Assembly (NCBI GenBank): GCA_004292745.1
Contig: RDXH01000066.1
Location: 1 to 39,639, forward strand
Source: Oscillatoriales cyanobacterium
GTDB taxonomy: Bacteria; Cyanobacteriota; Cyanobacteriia; Cyanobacteriales; Microcoleaceae
DNA: 39,639 nucleotides
Reading direction: 5' to 3'
Made by a program: the position numbers and the translations under genes. Position 1 is the first letter of the stretch; each line of letters begins with the position of its first letter. The notes under the pieces were generated by a model, which saw nothing but the letters and a program-made list of their open reading frames with translations, ran no database searches and was not told the DNA's origin. Of the stretch, positions 1 to 8,294 are shown piece by piece.

Positions 1-231
1 CCCCCCCCCTCGCCCCCCCAAGGGGGGAATTGGGAATTGGGAATTGGGAATTGGGAATTGAAGAACCCCCCCCCTCGCCCCCCCAAGGGGGGAATTGGGA
101 ATTGGGAATTGGGAATTGGGAATTGAAGAACCCCCCCCCTCGCCCCCCCCAAGGGGGGAATTGGGAATTGGGAATTGGGAATTGAAGAACCCCCCCCCCT
201 CGCCCCCCCCAAGGGGGGAATTGGGAATTGG
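1..231. repeat. C/G-rich minisatellite, about 3.7 units of 59-65 bp
   Basis: Each unit is a run of nine or ten C, then TCG, then seven or eight C, then AAGGGGGG, followed by tandem GGGAATT heptamers and a GAAGAA spacer. Units start at 1, 66, 131 and about 190. The heptamer count falls from 5, 5, 4 to 2. CCCCCCC-AA-GGGGGG can fold as a tight hairpin, and either strand has G-runs suited to quadruplexes. The array continues off the left edge, so its full size is unknown. No spacers of a CRISPR type are present. Confidence 0.9.
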
Positions 232-289
232 TAACAAATAACCAATAACAAATAACCAATAATCAATAACCACTGACTACTGACTAATT
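228..289. repeat. Degenerate heptamer repeat (STRR) at the kinase 3' end
   Basis: Alternating AACAAAT/AACCAAT heptamers are followed by ACTGACT units. The array runs into the last codons and TAG stop of the minus-strand histidine kinase, so the protein's final residues are encoded by repeat-like DNA. Short tandemly repeated sequences with a 7-bp period are common in filamentous cyanobacteria. Confidence 0.7.
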
Positions 290-3261
290 TGTTCGATGGG
301 CAGTTCAATGATAAACTCTGCTCCTTGACCTAGTGCTGACACGCAACTAAGTTTACCATTGTGTTCGGTCACAACTTTGTGGGAAATTGAAAGACCTAAA
401 CCGGTGCCTTTTCCGGCTGGCTTGGTGGTAAAAAAAGCCTCGAATAATTGTTGGGAAACTTCTTTCGGCATACCAGGACCGTTATCGGAAATCCTAATTA
501 TAGCCTTCGAGTTTTGGACTTCGGTTTTAATTTTAATTTTGCTGCGGTTAGCTTTAGCTTCCGCCACCGAGCGTCCGTCATTGTACTCCTCGATCGCGTC
601 GATCGCATTTCCGATCAAATTCATAAATACCTGATTGACTTTTCCAGCATAACATTCCACCAAAGGCAAGTTTCCATACTCCTTAATTACGGTAATTTCA
701 GGATAGCCACCACGGGCTCTGAGCCGACTTTGGAGAATCAACAGCGTCCCGTCAATCCCTTCGTGGAGATTAACGCTGCTCATTTTATGATCGTCTTTGC
801 GGGAAAAAATTTGGAGCGATCGCACTATTTCCCGAATGCGATCGGCTCCAACTTGCATAGAGGACATTGCTTTTGGTAAATCTTCTAACAGAAAATCTAG
901 TTCTATCTCCTCTATTTTATCTTGAATGATTGCCGGTGGCTGCGAGAATTGCTCCTGGTAAACAGCGAGCAAATCTAGCAAATCTTCCGTATAGTGACTG
1001 AGGTGAACTAAATTGCCACAAACACTACTGACAGGATTGTTAATTTCGTGAGCAACACCAGCAACCATTTGACCGAGAGTAGACATTTTTTCAGTGTGAA
1101 TTAAGACGGCTTGAGTTTGGCGCAATTCGTGCAAAGTGTGTTCTAGCTGCTGCTTTTGTTGAGTTAGCTCAGTTTGCGATCGCAACAAAGCTTCTTCACT
1201 GCGCTTTTGTTCAGAAATATCAGTAATTAATCCTTCCAAAGCTATCAATTCTCCCGACTCTGAAAACACTCCCAAACCCTGTTCCCAAACCCATTTTACC
1301 TCCCCGGTTTTAGAAGTAATTCGATAGGTTAGTTGATAGGGTCGATTTTCCAGTACCGCCACTTGGATGGCGTTCCACAAAATATCGCGATCCTCCGGGT
1401 GAGTCAATTCCGAGAGAGAAATTTTCCTAGTCCCAATAAACTCATCAGGAGAATAACCAGCTAACTGATAGCAACCCTCGCTCACAAACTCTACACTGCG
1501 ATCGTCATTACGAAAACGATAGGCCATTCCCGGCAAATTGCTCATCAATGTAGCCAAGGTTCGTTGGCTTTCCCGTAGGGCTTCTTCTGCGTGTTTGCGA
1601 TCGGTAATATCCGTCATTACCGCCAGCATACAGAGTTCCCCGTCCAAATCAATCAACTCTGCTGACAGCAAACACACCACCACTGCACCCGACTTAACAC
1701 GAAATTCGTATTCGTGATTGCGAACCACACCTTTTTCTTGCAAAATCCTCCTAAAGTTCTCTCTTCCTTCTGGGTTAACCCAAATATTTAACTGGGGCAC
1801 TGTATAAGCCAGGGCCTCTTCTAAAGAATAACCAATCATCGATAAAAAACTATCATTAACCTCAATTAACCGCCCATCAGCAAAAGTAGTAATAGTCATT
1901 GGATCTGGACTCGAACGAAAAGCCTTAGAAAATTTTTCTTCCGACCAACGCAACTGTTTAATAGCCGATTCCAGCTCACTTGTTCGCTCTTTAACTCGGC
2001 ATTCCAACACCTCATTAGCCTGCTTCAGAGCCTCTTGAGCCTGCACCCGATAAGTGATATCTCGCACCACCGCTTGCAACCCCATCTTGCCACCAATATC
2101 CATAGAAGTTAACAGCACTTCTGCTGGAAACACCGAACCATCTAATCGGGAATGTAGCCAGTCAAAACGGCAGTTACCCGATTTCAAAGCTGTATTAATT
2201 CGCTCTTGAGATAAGCTAGCAGAATCTTGTCCGTTCGGTTGCAGTAGCGGGCTTAATTCCGAGGGATGCTTACCACAAAATTCTGTTTCATTGGTGCATC
2301 CAAACAATTGTAAAGTTGCTGGATTGCAGTCTAAAAAACCTGCTTCATCTAACAGCATTACCGCGTCGCTAGTCGATTCATACAGAGTGCGAAACTTTTT
2401 TTCCGACTCTTGCAAAGAAGCAATCAACCGCATCTTTTCCTCTGTCGCCCGTTTTTGCTCAGTAATGTCCTGTACTACTTGAGAAAATCCCTGTAACTCT
2501 CCCTGCTCGTTACGCAAAGCATTGACAATAATATTTGCCCAAAATCTAGTGCCATCTTGACGCATCCGCCAGCCTTCATTTTCATATCTACCTTCGGCAG
2601 CAGCTATCAATAATTTTTTCTGTGGCTTGCCAAGTTTAATATGTTCTTCTGTGTAAAAACATTGAGAATGTTGACCAATTATTTCACTCGAAGTATAGCC
2701 AAAAATCCGTTCAGCTCCCGAATTCCAACTCGCTACATATCCTTCGGTGTTTAACATAAATATCGCATAATCTTTAACACCTTCAATTACTAAACGCAGT
2801 CGTTCTTCACTTTCTCGAAGTGCATATTCTGCTTGTTTTCTCTGGGTAATATCTTCCACAAAACCTTCGTAGTAAAGCAATTTACCACTTTCATCACATA
2901 CGGCACGGGCATTTTCTGAAATCCAAATTATTGTCCCGTCTTGGCGATGAATCTGCGATTCAAAATCTGACACGCTACCATTATTTTGTAAATCTGAAAC
3001 AAACTCGTCACGTCGTCTTGGATCGACATAAAGCTGGTCGCTAATGTCGGTTAATCCAGTGATTAATTCCGCTGGGGAGTTATACCCATAGATGCGAGCC
3101 AAAGCTGGGTTAGCACTGATGTAGCGACCATCAATGGTTGTTTGAAAAATGCCAGAAACAGCATTTTCAAACATACTGTAATATTTTGCTTCCATTTCGT
3201 GTAGTGCCTCCTCAATTTCTTCTCGATACATATTTTTTATCTGTGGTTTTTTAGTGGTCAT
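277..3261 (-). CDS. Multi-PAS sensor histidine kinase
   Basis: A 994-residue soluble kinase with no membrane segment or signal peptide. Five PAS units are visible at about residues 25-145, 150-270, 286-405, 443-560 and 567-690, each ending in the PAC-type DIT or DIS motif (e.g. VEDIT, VQDIT). A coiled coil (about 405-440) lies between PAS3 and PAS4, and another (685-725) precedes the HisKA domain, where H738 in GVAHEINNP is the phospho-acceptor. The HATPase domain has the N box (NLIGNAIDAIEE), DNGPGMP and GKGTGLGLS. There is no receiver domain and no response regulator gene beside it, so it is an orphan kinase whose partner is elsewhere. The signal is probably cytoplasmic (redox, light or small ligand), but no residue shows which. 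ATG start at 3261. Confidence 0.95.
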   Translation of the reverse strand: MTTKKPQIKNMYREEIEEALHEMEAKYYSMFENAVSGIFQTTIDGRYISANPALARIYGYNSPAELITGLTDISDQLYVDPRRRDEFVSDLQNNGSVSDFESQIHRQDGTIIWISENARAVCDESGKLLYYEGFVEDITQRKQAEYALRESEERLRLVIEGVKDYAIFMLNTEGYVASWNSGAERIFGYTSSEIIGQHSQCFYTEEHIKLGKPQKKLLIAAAEGRYENEGWRMRQDGTRFWANIIVNALRNEQGELQGFSQVVQDITEQKRATEEKMRLIASLQESEKKFRTLYESTSDAVMLLDEAGFLDCNPATLQLFGCTNETEFCGKHPSELSPLLQPNGQDSASLSQERINTALKSGNCRFDWLHSRLDGSVFPAEVLLTSMDIGGKMGLQAVVRDITYRVQAQEALKQANEVLECRVKERTSELESAIKQLRWSEEKFSKAFRSSPDPMTITTFADGRLIEVNDSFLSMIGYSLEEALAYTVPQLNIWVNPEGRENFRRILQEKGVVRNHEYEFRVKSGAVVVCLLSAELIDLDGELCMLAVMTDITDRKHAEEALRESQRTLATLMSNLPGMAYRFRNDDRSVEFVSEGCYQLAGYSPDEFIGTRKISLSELTHPEDRDILWNAIQVAVLENRPYQLTYRITSKTGEVKWVWEQGLGVFSESGELIALEGLITDISEQKRSEEALLRSQTELTQQKQQLEHTLHELRQTQAVLIHTEKMSTLGQMVAGVAHEINNPVSSVCGNLVHLSHYTEDLLDLLAVYQEQFSQPPAIIQDKIEEIELDFLLEDLPKAMSSMQVGADRIREIVRSLQIFSRKDDHKMSSVNLHEGIDGTLLILQSRLRARGGYPEITVIKEYGNLPLVECYAGKVNQVFMNLIGNAIDAIEEYNDGRSVAEAKANRSKIKIKTEVQNSKAIIRISDNGPGMPKEVSQQLFEAFFTTKPAGKGTGLGLSISHKVVTEHNGKLSCVSALGQGAEFIIELPIEQISQ

Positions 3262-3300
3262 TTTTTATACCCTGTTTGTGTTATCTTAATTTAATATTTC

Positions 3301-3427
3301 GGAAGCATCCCGATTTTGCATAGGTGAAGCATGACCTCCGTAAATCTCTGGTTATAACTAATAAATTGTCTGCGGTCATGCTATAGCCCCTACCAATAGA
3401 TATTTACAAAACACAGATGCACCCAAT
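3301..3427. repeat. Palindromic dispersed repeat, copy 1 (loop inverted)
   Basis: The left flank GGAAGCATCCCGATTTTG is followed by an imperfect inverted repeat (AGGTGAAGCATGACC, and GGTCATGCTATAGCCCCTACC around 3374-3394). Between the arms is a loop of about 37 bp, and the right flank ends ACACAGATGCACCCAAT. Copies 2 (18105-18226, reverse orientation) and 3 (24257-24353) share the flanks and arms. The loop of this copy lies in the opposite orientation relative to its flanks compared with both other copies. Confidence 0.85.
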
Positions 3428-3809
3428 ATTTGTGGCGAGCCATCAGTCACAATTTAATGGTTAATTAGGCTTTCGCATACCTACTGTGTGACTATTAACT
3501 ATTTTCGATAATAGATAACATAGCCGATCCCTAGGTAGTTTGCACAAAGCTGGTGTTGCTCTGTAAAATTGCCACAACCGAGGGGCAATAGTTGTATCAA
3601 AAAATTCATATTTGACTACTGGTGGTGTGTTTGTTCTGTAGTCTTAGTAACATTTTGGCAGAAGTTTCAGCGGTGCGGTGTCAAACGCGACCCGAAACTC
3701 TGCTAAAATCCCGATCGACTCTCGGTTTGGTGGACAAGCTCGATCGTCATTCTCCGAAACAGCAATTCTTCCATTGTTCCATTGTTCCATTGTTCAATTC
3801 TTGAATCCC
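3428..3809. other. Intergenic region upstream of trpD
   Basis: About 380 bp with no convincing gene. A reading frame continuous with trpD extends back to 3678, but its translation looks like noncoding sequence and ends in three CCATTGTT-type repeats (about 3773-3800). I therefore start trpD at 3810. No strong sigma-70 promoter or riboswitch stands out. Confidence 0.5.
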
Positions 3810-4856
3810 ATGACTGATTCTCCTGTGTGGCCTAGTTTGCTGCAACAATTGTTAGACAAACAATCTCTCTCACGCGCCACCTCCGCCAACCTGATGCAGG
3901 GATGGCTGAATGAAGACATTCCCCCCGTACTCTCCGGCGCGATTTTAGCAGCCCTCCAAGCCAAAGGGATCTGTGCCACAGAATTAGCCGGCATGGCTCA
4001 GGTATTGCAGTCTCAATCCCTCCCAGGAGATTTGGGAGCGATTTCCCCCACTTCACTACCTTTAATTGATACTTGCGGCACAGGTGGCGACGGCGCTTCC
4101 ACCTTTAACATTTCCACTGCTGTCGCTTTTGTCGCCGCCGCCGGCAAAGTGCGAGTAGCGAAACACGGAAATCGATCGGCATCAAGTAAAGTAGGTTCTG
4201 CCGACGTCTTGGAAGCACTCGGAGTCAACCTCAACGCAGATTTCCAAAAAGTAAAGGCGGCAGTAGACGAGGTAGGCATCACCTTTTTATTTGCCCCTGG
4301 CTGGCATCCCGCACTCAAGGCTGTAGCATCGCTCCGGCGCACTTTGAAAGTACGGACTGTTTTTAACCTTTTGGGGCCTCTCGTCAATCCTATGCGCCCT
4401 ACAGGTCAGGTAATAGGGGTGTTCGATCGCACTCTGGTATCAACTATTGCCGAAGCTTTAGGCGAGTTGGGGACTGAGTTAGCCGTAGTCATTCATGGCA
4501 GAGAAAAGCTGGATGAAGCTGGTTTGGGAGATGTTTCAGACTTGGCGGTTTTGTCCAACGGTAAAGTAGAAGTAACGACTTTAGATGCTAGAAAAGTAGG
4601 ATTGACACCCTGTGCGATCGGCTCTTTAAAAGGAGGAAATGTTGAAGAAAATTCCGACATTTTGCGAAACGTGCTTCAGGGTAAGGGAACGCAGCCACAA
4701 ATGGATGTTGTGGCTTTGAATGCGTCCTTAGCCCTTCAGGTGGGAGGTGCAATTCCTGTGGGCGATCATCAAGCAGGGGTGGTTTTAGCTAAGGAGATTT
4801 TATTGAGTGGAGAACCTTGGTTAAAGTTACAAGAGTTGGTGGAATTTTTGAAATGA
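3810..4856 (+). CDS. trpD: Anthranilate phosphoribosyltransferase
   Basis: Transfers phosphoribose from PRPP to anthranilate, the second step of tryptophan synthesis, in the cytoplasm. The protein is 348 residues from this ATG, the usual family length. The PRPP loop [16 protein letters not shown] is followed by the anthranilate-binding [15 protein letters not shown] segment. The [28 protein letters not shown] and [12 protein letters not shown] segments are also standard TrpD. An upstream in-frame extension (44 codons to 3678) is rejected because it is unlike family N-termini and partly made of repeats. The gene stands alone, with no other trp gene in the window, as is normal for dispersed cyanobacterial trp genes. 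The 3' neighbour is convergent. Confidence 0.97.
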   Translation: MTDSPVWPSLLQQLLDKQSLSRATSANLMQGWLNEDIPPVLSGAILAALQAKGICATELAGMAQVLQSQSLPGDLGAISPTSLPLIDTCGTGGDGASTFNISTAVAFVAAAGKVRVAKHGNRSASSKVGSADVLEALGVNLNADFQKVKAAVDEVGITFLFAPGWHPALKAVASLRRTLKVRTVFNLLGPLVNPMRPTGQVIGVFDRTLVSTIAEALGELGTELAVVIHGREKLDEAGLGDVSDLAVLSNGKVEVTTLDARKVGLTPCAIGSLKGGNVEENSDILRNVLQGKGTQPQMDVVALNASLALQVGGAIPVGDHQAGVVLAKEILLSGEPWLKLQELVEFLK

Positions 4857-4910
4857 AGTTATTGGTCTCTTGACTGTTGTTAAAAATAACAAATAACAAC
4901 TAACTCATTC

Positions 4911-5450
4911 CTAAGATCGATCTCTAAATTCAATCACATCTTGCTTAATCGTCACATCTTTATCACCAAAAAAATCGTGACCCAAAAGCCCGATATCCAA
5001 AGACGGTGAAATTGCCACAACTACATTTTTAATCGACAAACCACCCGCTTGAATAGAAGTGAGGCGACCGAGTGGAAAAGTAGCCTCTCCGTTGGGAGTT
5101 TTTGCTTGTACTGTCCCCTGGGGAACTACCCCCAAGGCTTTAGCCATGGCTGGTGTAATTACTGTGCCACTGGCTCCCGAATCTACCATCATATCGAACT
5201 TTTGTATGCCGTTAAACGTGACTTCTATAACCGGGATATTCGCCTCTCGACGTTTGATTTTTGCCTGAAATACTCCAGACTTAGCTGCTGTGGGAGCAAC
5301 AGGAGTCAATTCTTTGGGGAGAAAACCGCACACCGATTGGCTTAAGTTGACAGTTCGCCCCGAGGAGCTGCGCATGAAGCATCCCTCAGTTTCTTGAGCC
5401 ACTGCTCGCGAGGAGTTTAGCCCCCAATCAACTAAGATTGAACTACTCAC
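4911..5450 (-). CDS. Retropepsin-like aspartic protease family protein
   Basis: A single-lobe, clan AA aspartyl protease-like protein. The catalytic motif is MVDSGASGTVIT (DSG-A-S variant of DTG), followed by a flap-like segment and the LLGHDFFGD motif near the C-terminus. Family members act as dimers. The substrate is not known here. The annotated start is GTG at 5450, giving 179 residues. However, the same open frame continues upstream to 5525 and encodes a signal-peptide-like stretch (PLLVLTTVISVSSSILV, then a putative AVA/Q cleavage site) without any ATG, GTG or TTG. The true start is therefore doubtful: a rare start codon or a small frameshift near 5487 are both possible. It is probably exported or periplasmic. 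The gene is convergent with trpD. Confidence 0.85.
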   Translation of the reverse strand: MSSSILVDWGLNSSRAVAQETEGCFMRSSSGRTVNLSQSVCGFLPKELTPVAPTAAKSGVFQAKIKRREANIPVIEVTFNGIQKFDMMVDSGASGTVITPAMAKALGVVPQGTVQAKTPNGEATFPLGRLTSIQAGGLSIKNVVVAISPSLDIGLLGHDFFGDKDVTIKQDVIEFRDRS

Positions 5451-5688
5451 AGAAATAACAGTTGTTAAAACCAGTAGCGGTTTGCAATTCGGGATGCTCC
5501 CTTTCGCCGTTGCGATCGCCTCGCCTCATCAGTATTACAAAAGTTCGATCGACCAGATAGAGGCTGGTTGCTTTCCCAGACAGAAAGTTGTATAGCAGAA
5601 ATTTGACATAATATTTGTATTTTGCCGGCTAGCATCAAATCCCCGGCAGTGATAAGAATGAAACCAGACGACAGTAATTAAGGATGCC

Positions 5689-6843
5689 ATGTCACTTTCA
5701 ACTGCACAACCCGCTCTCCTAGTCCTCGCTGATGGTACTGCTTACCGCGGCTGGTCCTTTGGCGCTCACGGCACAGTCGTCGGCGAAGTAGTATTCAATA
5801 CAGGGATGACCGGCTATCAAGAAGTCTTGACAGACCCTAGTTATTCGGGACAAATCGTAACTTTTACTTATCCAGAATTGGGCAATACCGGGGTAAATCT
5901 CGAAGATGAAGAGTCTTCTCACCCCCATATTCGAGCAGCCATCGCTCGTAATATATGCAGTCGCCCTAGCAACTGGCGATCGTCCCAATCTCTCCCAGAC
6001 TACCTCAAACATTACAATATCCCAGGAATTTACGGCATCGACACCCGCGCCCTGACTCGCAAAATTCGCACCGTAGGAGCAGTCAACGGTGGTATTTCTA
6101 CCTCGATTCTCGACCCTGCCGAGCTCTTGGAGCAAGTGCAAGACGCCCCCACCATGGACGGGCTAAATCTGGTTCGGGAAGTGACTACCCGCGAGGTGTA
6201 TGAGTGGTCTGAACCCACAGCACCGGTTTGGGAATTTAGTCCGACAGTCAAACCAGCCAGTGGTGAAATGTGGACGGTGGTAGCCCTGGATTTTGGCATC
6301 AAACGCAACATTCTGCGGCGCTTGGCCAGTTACGGCTGTCGAGTAATTGTTGTCCCCGCCAACACCAGCCCAGAGGAAATCCTCAAGCACAACCCAGACG
6401 GCATTTTTCTGTCCAATGGCCCTGGAGACCCCTCGGCGGTAACGGAAGGAATCGAGACGGCCAAGGCTTTGTTAAAGTCGGACAAACCTGTGTTCGGCAT
6501 CTGCATGGGACACCAAATTTTAGGACTTTCCTTGGGTGCGGAAACTTTTAAACTCAAGTTTGGACACCGGGGATTGAATCACCCCGCGGGTTTAACCCAA
6601 CAAGTCGAAATTACTAGCCAAAATCACGGTTTTGCGATCGACCCTGAGTCGTTAGTTCCCGAAGTAGAAATTACTCACCTCAACTTGAACGATCGCACCG
6701 TAGCCGGATTGAAGCACAAAACCCTGCCACTGTTCTCAGTCCAGTACCACCCCGAAGCCAGTCCGGGTCCCCATGATGCTGACTATTTGTTCGATCGATT
6801 CGTGCAGTCCATGCGGGAAAATCAGAAAGTAGCCGTTAAGTAG
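5689..6843 (+). CDS. carA: Carbamoyl-phosphate synthase small (glutaminase) subunit
   Basis: Hydrolyses glutamine and passes ammonia to CarB to make carbamoyl phosphate for pyrimidine and arginine synthesis. At 384 residues it has the normal length. The N-terminal CarA domain includes [17 protein letters not shown]. The C-terminal class I glutamine amidotransferase domain carries the catalytic Cys in [15 protein letters not shown] and the His-Glu pair in [13 protein letters not shown]. An AGGA ribosome-binding site (5681-5684) lies four bases before the ATG. carB is not in the window. The TAG stop is the first base triplet of a TAGTCA-type tandem repeat. Confidence 0.98.
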   Translation: MSLSTAQPALLVLADGTAYRGWSFGAHGTVVGEVVFNTGMTGYQEVLTDPSYSGQIVTFTYPELGNTGVNLEDEESSHPHIRAAIARNICSRPSNWRSSQSLPDYLKHYNIPGIYGIDTRALTRKIRTVGAVNGGISTSILDPAELLEQVQDAPTMDGLNLVREVTTREVYEWSEPTAPVWEFSPTVKPASGEMWTVVALDFGIKRNILRRLASYGCRVIVVPANTSPEEILKHNPDGIFLSNGPGDPSAVTEGIETAKALLKSDKPVFGICMGHQILGLSLGAETFKLKFGHRGLNHPAGLTQQVEITSQNHGFAIDPESLVPEVEITHLNLNDRTVAGLKHKTLPLFSVQYHPEASPGPHDADYLFDRFVQSMRENQKVAVK

Positions 6844-6899
6844 TCAGTAGTCATTAGTCGGTTGTCAGTTGTCAGTTGTCGGTTGTCGGTTGTCAGTGG
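6841..6899. repeat. STRR array starting at the carA stop codon
   Basis: Degenerate heptamers of the type AGTCATT, GTCAGTT and GTCGGTT run from the carA TAG stop to about 6899. They sit between carA and the promoter of the next gene, in the carA 3' untranslated region. Confidence 0.75.
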
Positions 6900-6933
6900 T
6901 CTACAGCCCCCAGCCCACAACTGACAAAAAAAG

Positions 6934-6962
6934 TAGACAAAAGATCAAAAAACTCCTACAAT
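6934..6962 (+). promoter_or_regulatory. Sigma-70-type promoter for the STAS gene
   Basis: TAGACA (6934-6939) and TACAAT (6957-6962) are separated by 17 bp, each one mismatch from the SigA consensus. Transcription would begin near 6969, leaving a leader of about 35 nt that contains the AGGAGG ribosome-binding site at 6992-6997. Confidence 0.65.
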
Positions 6963-7002
6963 GAAACCTCGACTTTAAGCAATATCTAGCTAGGAGGGTG
7001 TC

Positions 7003-7371
7003 ATTTCTGAGCAATTGAACCTGACCGTTAGCCTCAGAGGCACTCGCGAAGTCGGGAATAACTATCAGCTATTTCGCCTGATTGGCCTACTGGACGCTTT
7101 TTCCGAGGCTACTTTTCGGAAGGTACTGACCAAATGTATCGACGACGGCCCAAAACACGTAATTTTGGACTTGTCTAAAATTGACTTTGTGGATAGTTCA
7201 GGCTTGGGAGCCCTTGTGCAACTTGTCAAAAAAGCCCAAACTTTTGACGGGACCTTGCAAATTGTTTCCAATCCCCGCGTAACTCAGACTGTTAAACTGG
7301 TTCGCTTAGAGAAATTTTTGTCTTTGCAGCCGAGTGTTGATGTGGCCGTAGAAAACGTCAAGAATGCTTGA
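7003..7371 (+). CDS. STAS-domain anti-sigma factor antagonist, probable AUU start
   Basis: A single STAS domain of about 120 residues, the size of SpoIIAA/RsbV-type anti-anti-sigma factors, which bind and release anti-sigma kinases. The phosphorylation-site region is FVDSSGLGALVQLVKKA, with the double Ser of the family. The first canonical start is TTG at 7015, but the strong AGGAGG at 6992-6997 lies 17 nt from it. In frame, ATT at 7003 sits five nt after AGGAGG and would give I/M-SEQLNLTVSLRGTREV. I therefore prefer ATT (AUU), a rare initiation codon known from infC. No cognate anti-sigma kinase gene is adjacent. Transcribed from its own promoter at 6934-6962. Confidence 0.92.
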   Translation: MSEQLNLTVSLRGTREVGNNYQLFRLIGLLDAFSEATFRKVLTKCIDDGPKHVILDLSKIDFVDSSGLGALVQLVKKAQTFDGTLQIVSNPRVTQTVKLVRLEKFLSLQPSVDVAVENVKNA

Positions 7372-7391
7372 CGAATAATTGGATGAGATTA

Positions 7392-7418
7392 GCTATCCGG
7401 TTCTGACAACTGGATAGC
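7392..7418 (+). terminator. Hairpin after the STAS gene, possible terminator
   Basis: GCTATCCGGTT (7392-7402), loop CTGAC, AACTGGATAGC (7408-7418): an 11-bp stem with one G-U pair, 20 nt past the stop codon. Only a weak AAATTCTT follows rather than a T run, so it may be a processing or stabilising hairpin instead of a terminator. Confidence 0.45.
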
Positions 7419-7471
7419 AAATTCTTATGTTTGTCAGGAGACAAAGAATCTGTGGTAAATAGCTGAAAAAA

Positions 7472-7480
7472 TGGTATAAT
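7472..7480 (+). promoter_or_regulatory. Extended -10 promoter element before Mini-RNase III
   Basis: TGGTATAAT contains a perfect TATAAT (7475-7480) with the upstream TGn extension. No good -35 box is visible at 17 bp, which fits an extended -10 promoter. It lies 118 bp upstream of the Mini-RNase III start. Confidence 0.45.
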
Positions 7481-7597
7481 TTTACAACCTATGTTGAACA
7501 ATAAAGCTTAGGGAAGTATCAAGTTAAAACGAGCCTTGTGATACCAGATTAGTAAGTGACTAGAAAAAAAACTGTGCGGAAGTTTGATTAAAAAAGT

Positions 7598-8044
7598 ATG
7601 TCGCCGATGGCAGATAATGGACAAAAGCTGAGTTTTAGTGATATCAGTGTCAATCAATTACATCCTGGGATGGTGACATCAGCAGCAATGGAAAGGCTGT
7701 CGCCAGCAGCTTGGGCTTACTTGGGAGATGCAGTATACGAACTATACGTTAGGACTTTGTACTTAGTTCCGCCCAAAAAAATGCAAACTTATCACCAATT
7801 GGTGGTGGGACAAGTACGAGCCGAAACTCAAGCGCGTCATTTGCGCTCGATCGCTCCTTATTTGAACAGCACAGAATTAGCAATTGTCAAACGCGGCCGC
7901 AATGCTGCTGCAAGCCGTTCCACACGGGCAGATCCAGAGATTTACCAACAAGCTAGCAGCTTAGAAACCTTGGTGGGATACTTATACCTCACCGATCCCG
8001 AAAGATTGACCCTACTTATGGCACTTTTAGAAATTGAAAGTTAA
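7598..8044 (+). CDS. mrnC: Mini-ribonuclease III
   Basis: An RNase III catalytic domain without the dsRNA-binding domain, 148 residues, the length of the family. In Bacillus, Mini-III trims both strands at the ends of 23S rRNA precursor. Visible motifs are AWAYLGDAVYELYVR (the acidic D and E of the RNase III signature), the RGRNA segment (VKRGRNAAASR) and SSLETLVGYLYL with the second acidic pair. Cyanobacteria commonly have Mini-III genes. Two Met codons (7598 and 7607, MSPMADNG) are possible starts. It lies immediately before rlmB, another 23S rRNA maturation gene, which fits a ribosome-maturation cluster. Confidence 0.93.
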   Translation: MSPMADNGQKLSFSDISVNQLHPGMVTSAAMERLSPAAWAYLGDAVYELYVRTLYLVPPKKMQTYHQLVVGQVRAETQARHLRSIAPYLNSTELAIVKRGRNAAASRSTRADPEIYQQASSLETLVGYLYLTDPERLTLLMALLEIES

Positions 8045-8146
8045 CGGTTTTAGCGATTAGAAATTACAAGTAGCGAATTATTACTTAAAAAGCCTGCCAT
8101 CGCCTACCAAAAGTTGCCAAAATCCTTCTAAATGTAAAGAGGATTT

Positions 8147-8203
8147 ATGAGTAATAAATTAGCAACGAAAAACAGCAAGATCCTCAAATCAGAACCAATC
8201 TAA
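8147..8203 (+). CDS. Possible 18-residue leader ORF upstream of rlmB
   Basis: ATG at 8147 follows AAAGAGGA (8136-8143) and encodes [18 protein letters not shown] before TAA. The ribosome-binding site is better than any seen before rlmB itself. It may be a translated leader or chance. No attenuator-like codon run is present, and the peptide resembles nothing I recognise. Confidence 0.25.
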   Translation: MSNKLATKNSKILKSEPI

Positions 8204-8294
8204 AATCTCAAAAGTCCTAGAGCGATCGGTCAATCAAAAAATCAAAAAATCCTTGGTTTTGAGCAAAAACCAGTTTTACAGCCAGAACAAACAA

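Noticed and set aside
1-231. Possible CRISPR array
   Set aside because: The units are contiguous low-complexity repeats with no unique spacers of constant length.
5603-5608. TTGACA -35 box upstream of carA
   Set aside because: No acceptable -10 box lies 16-18 bp downstream, so I do not call a promoter.
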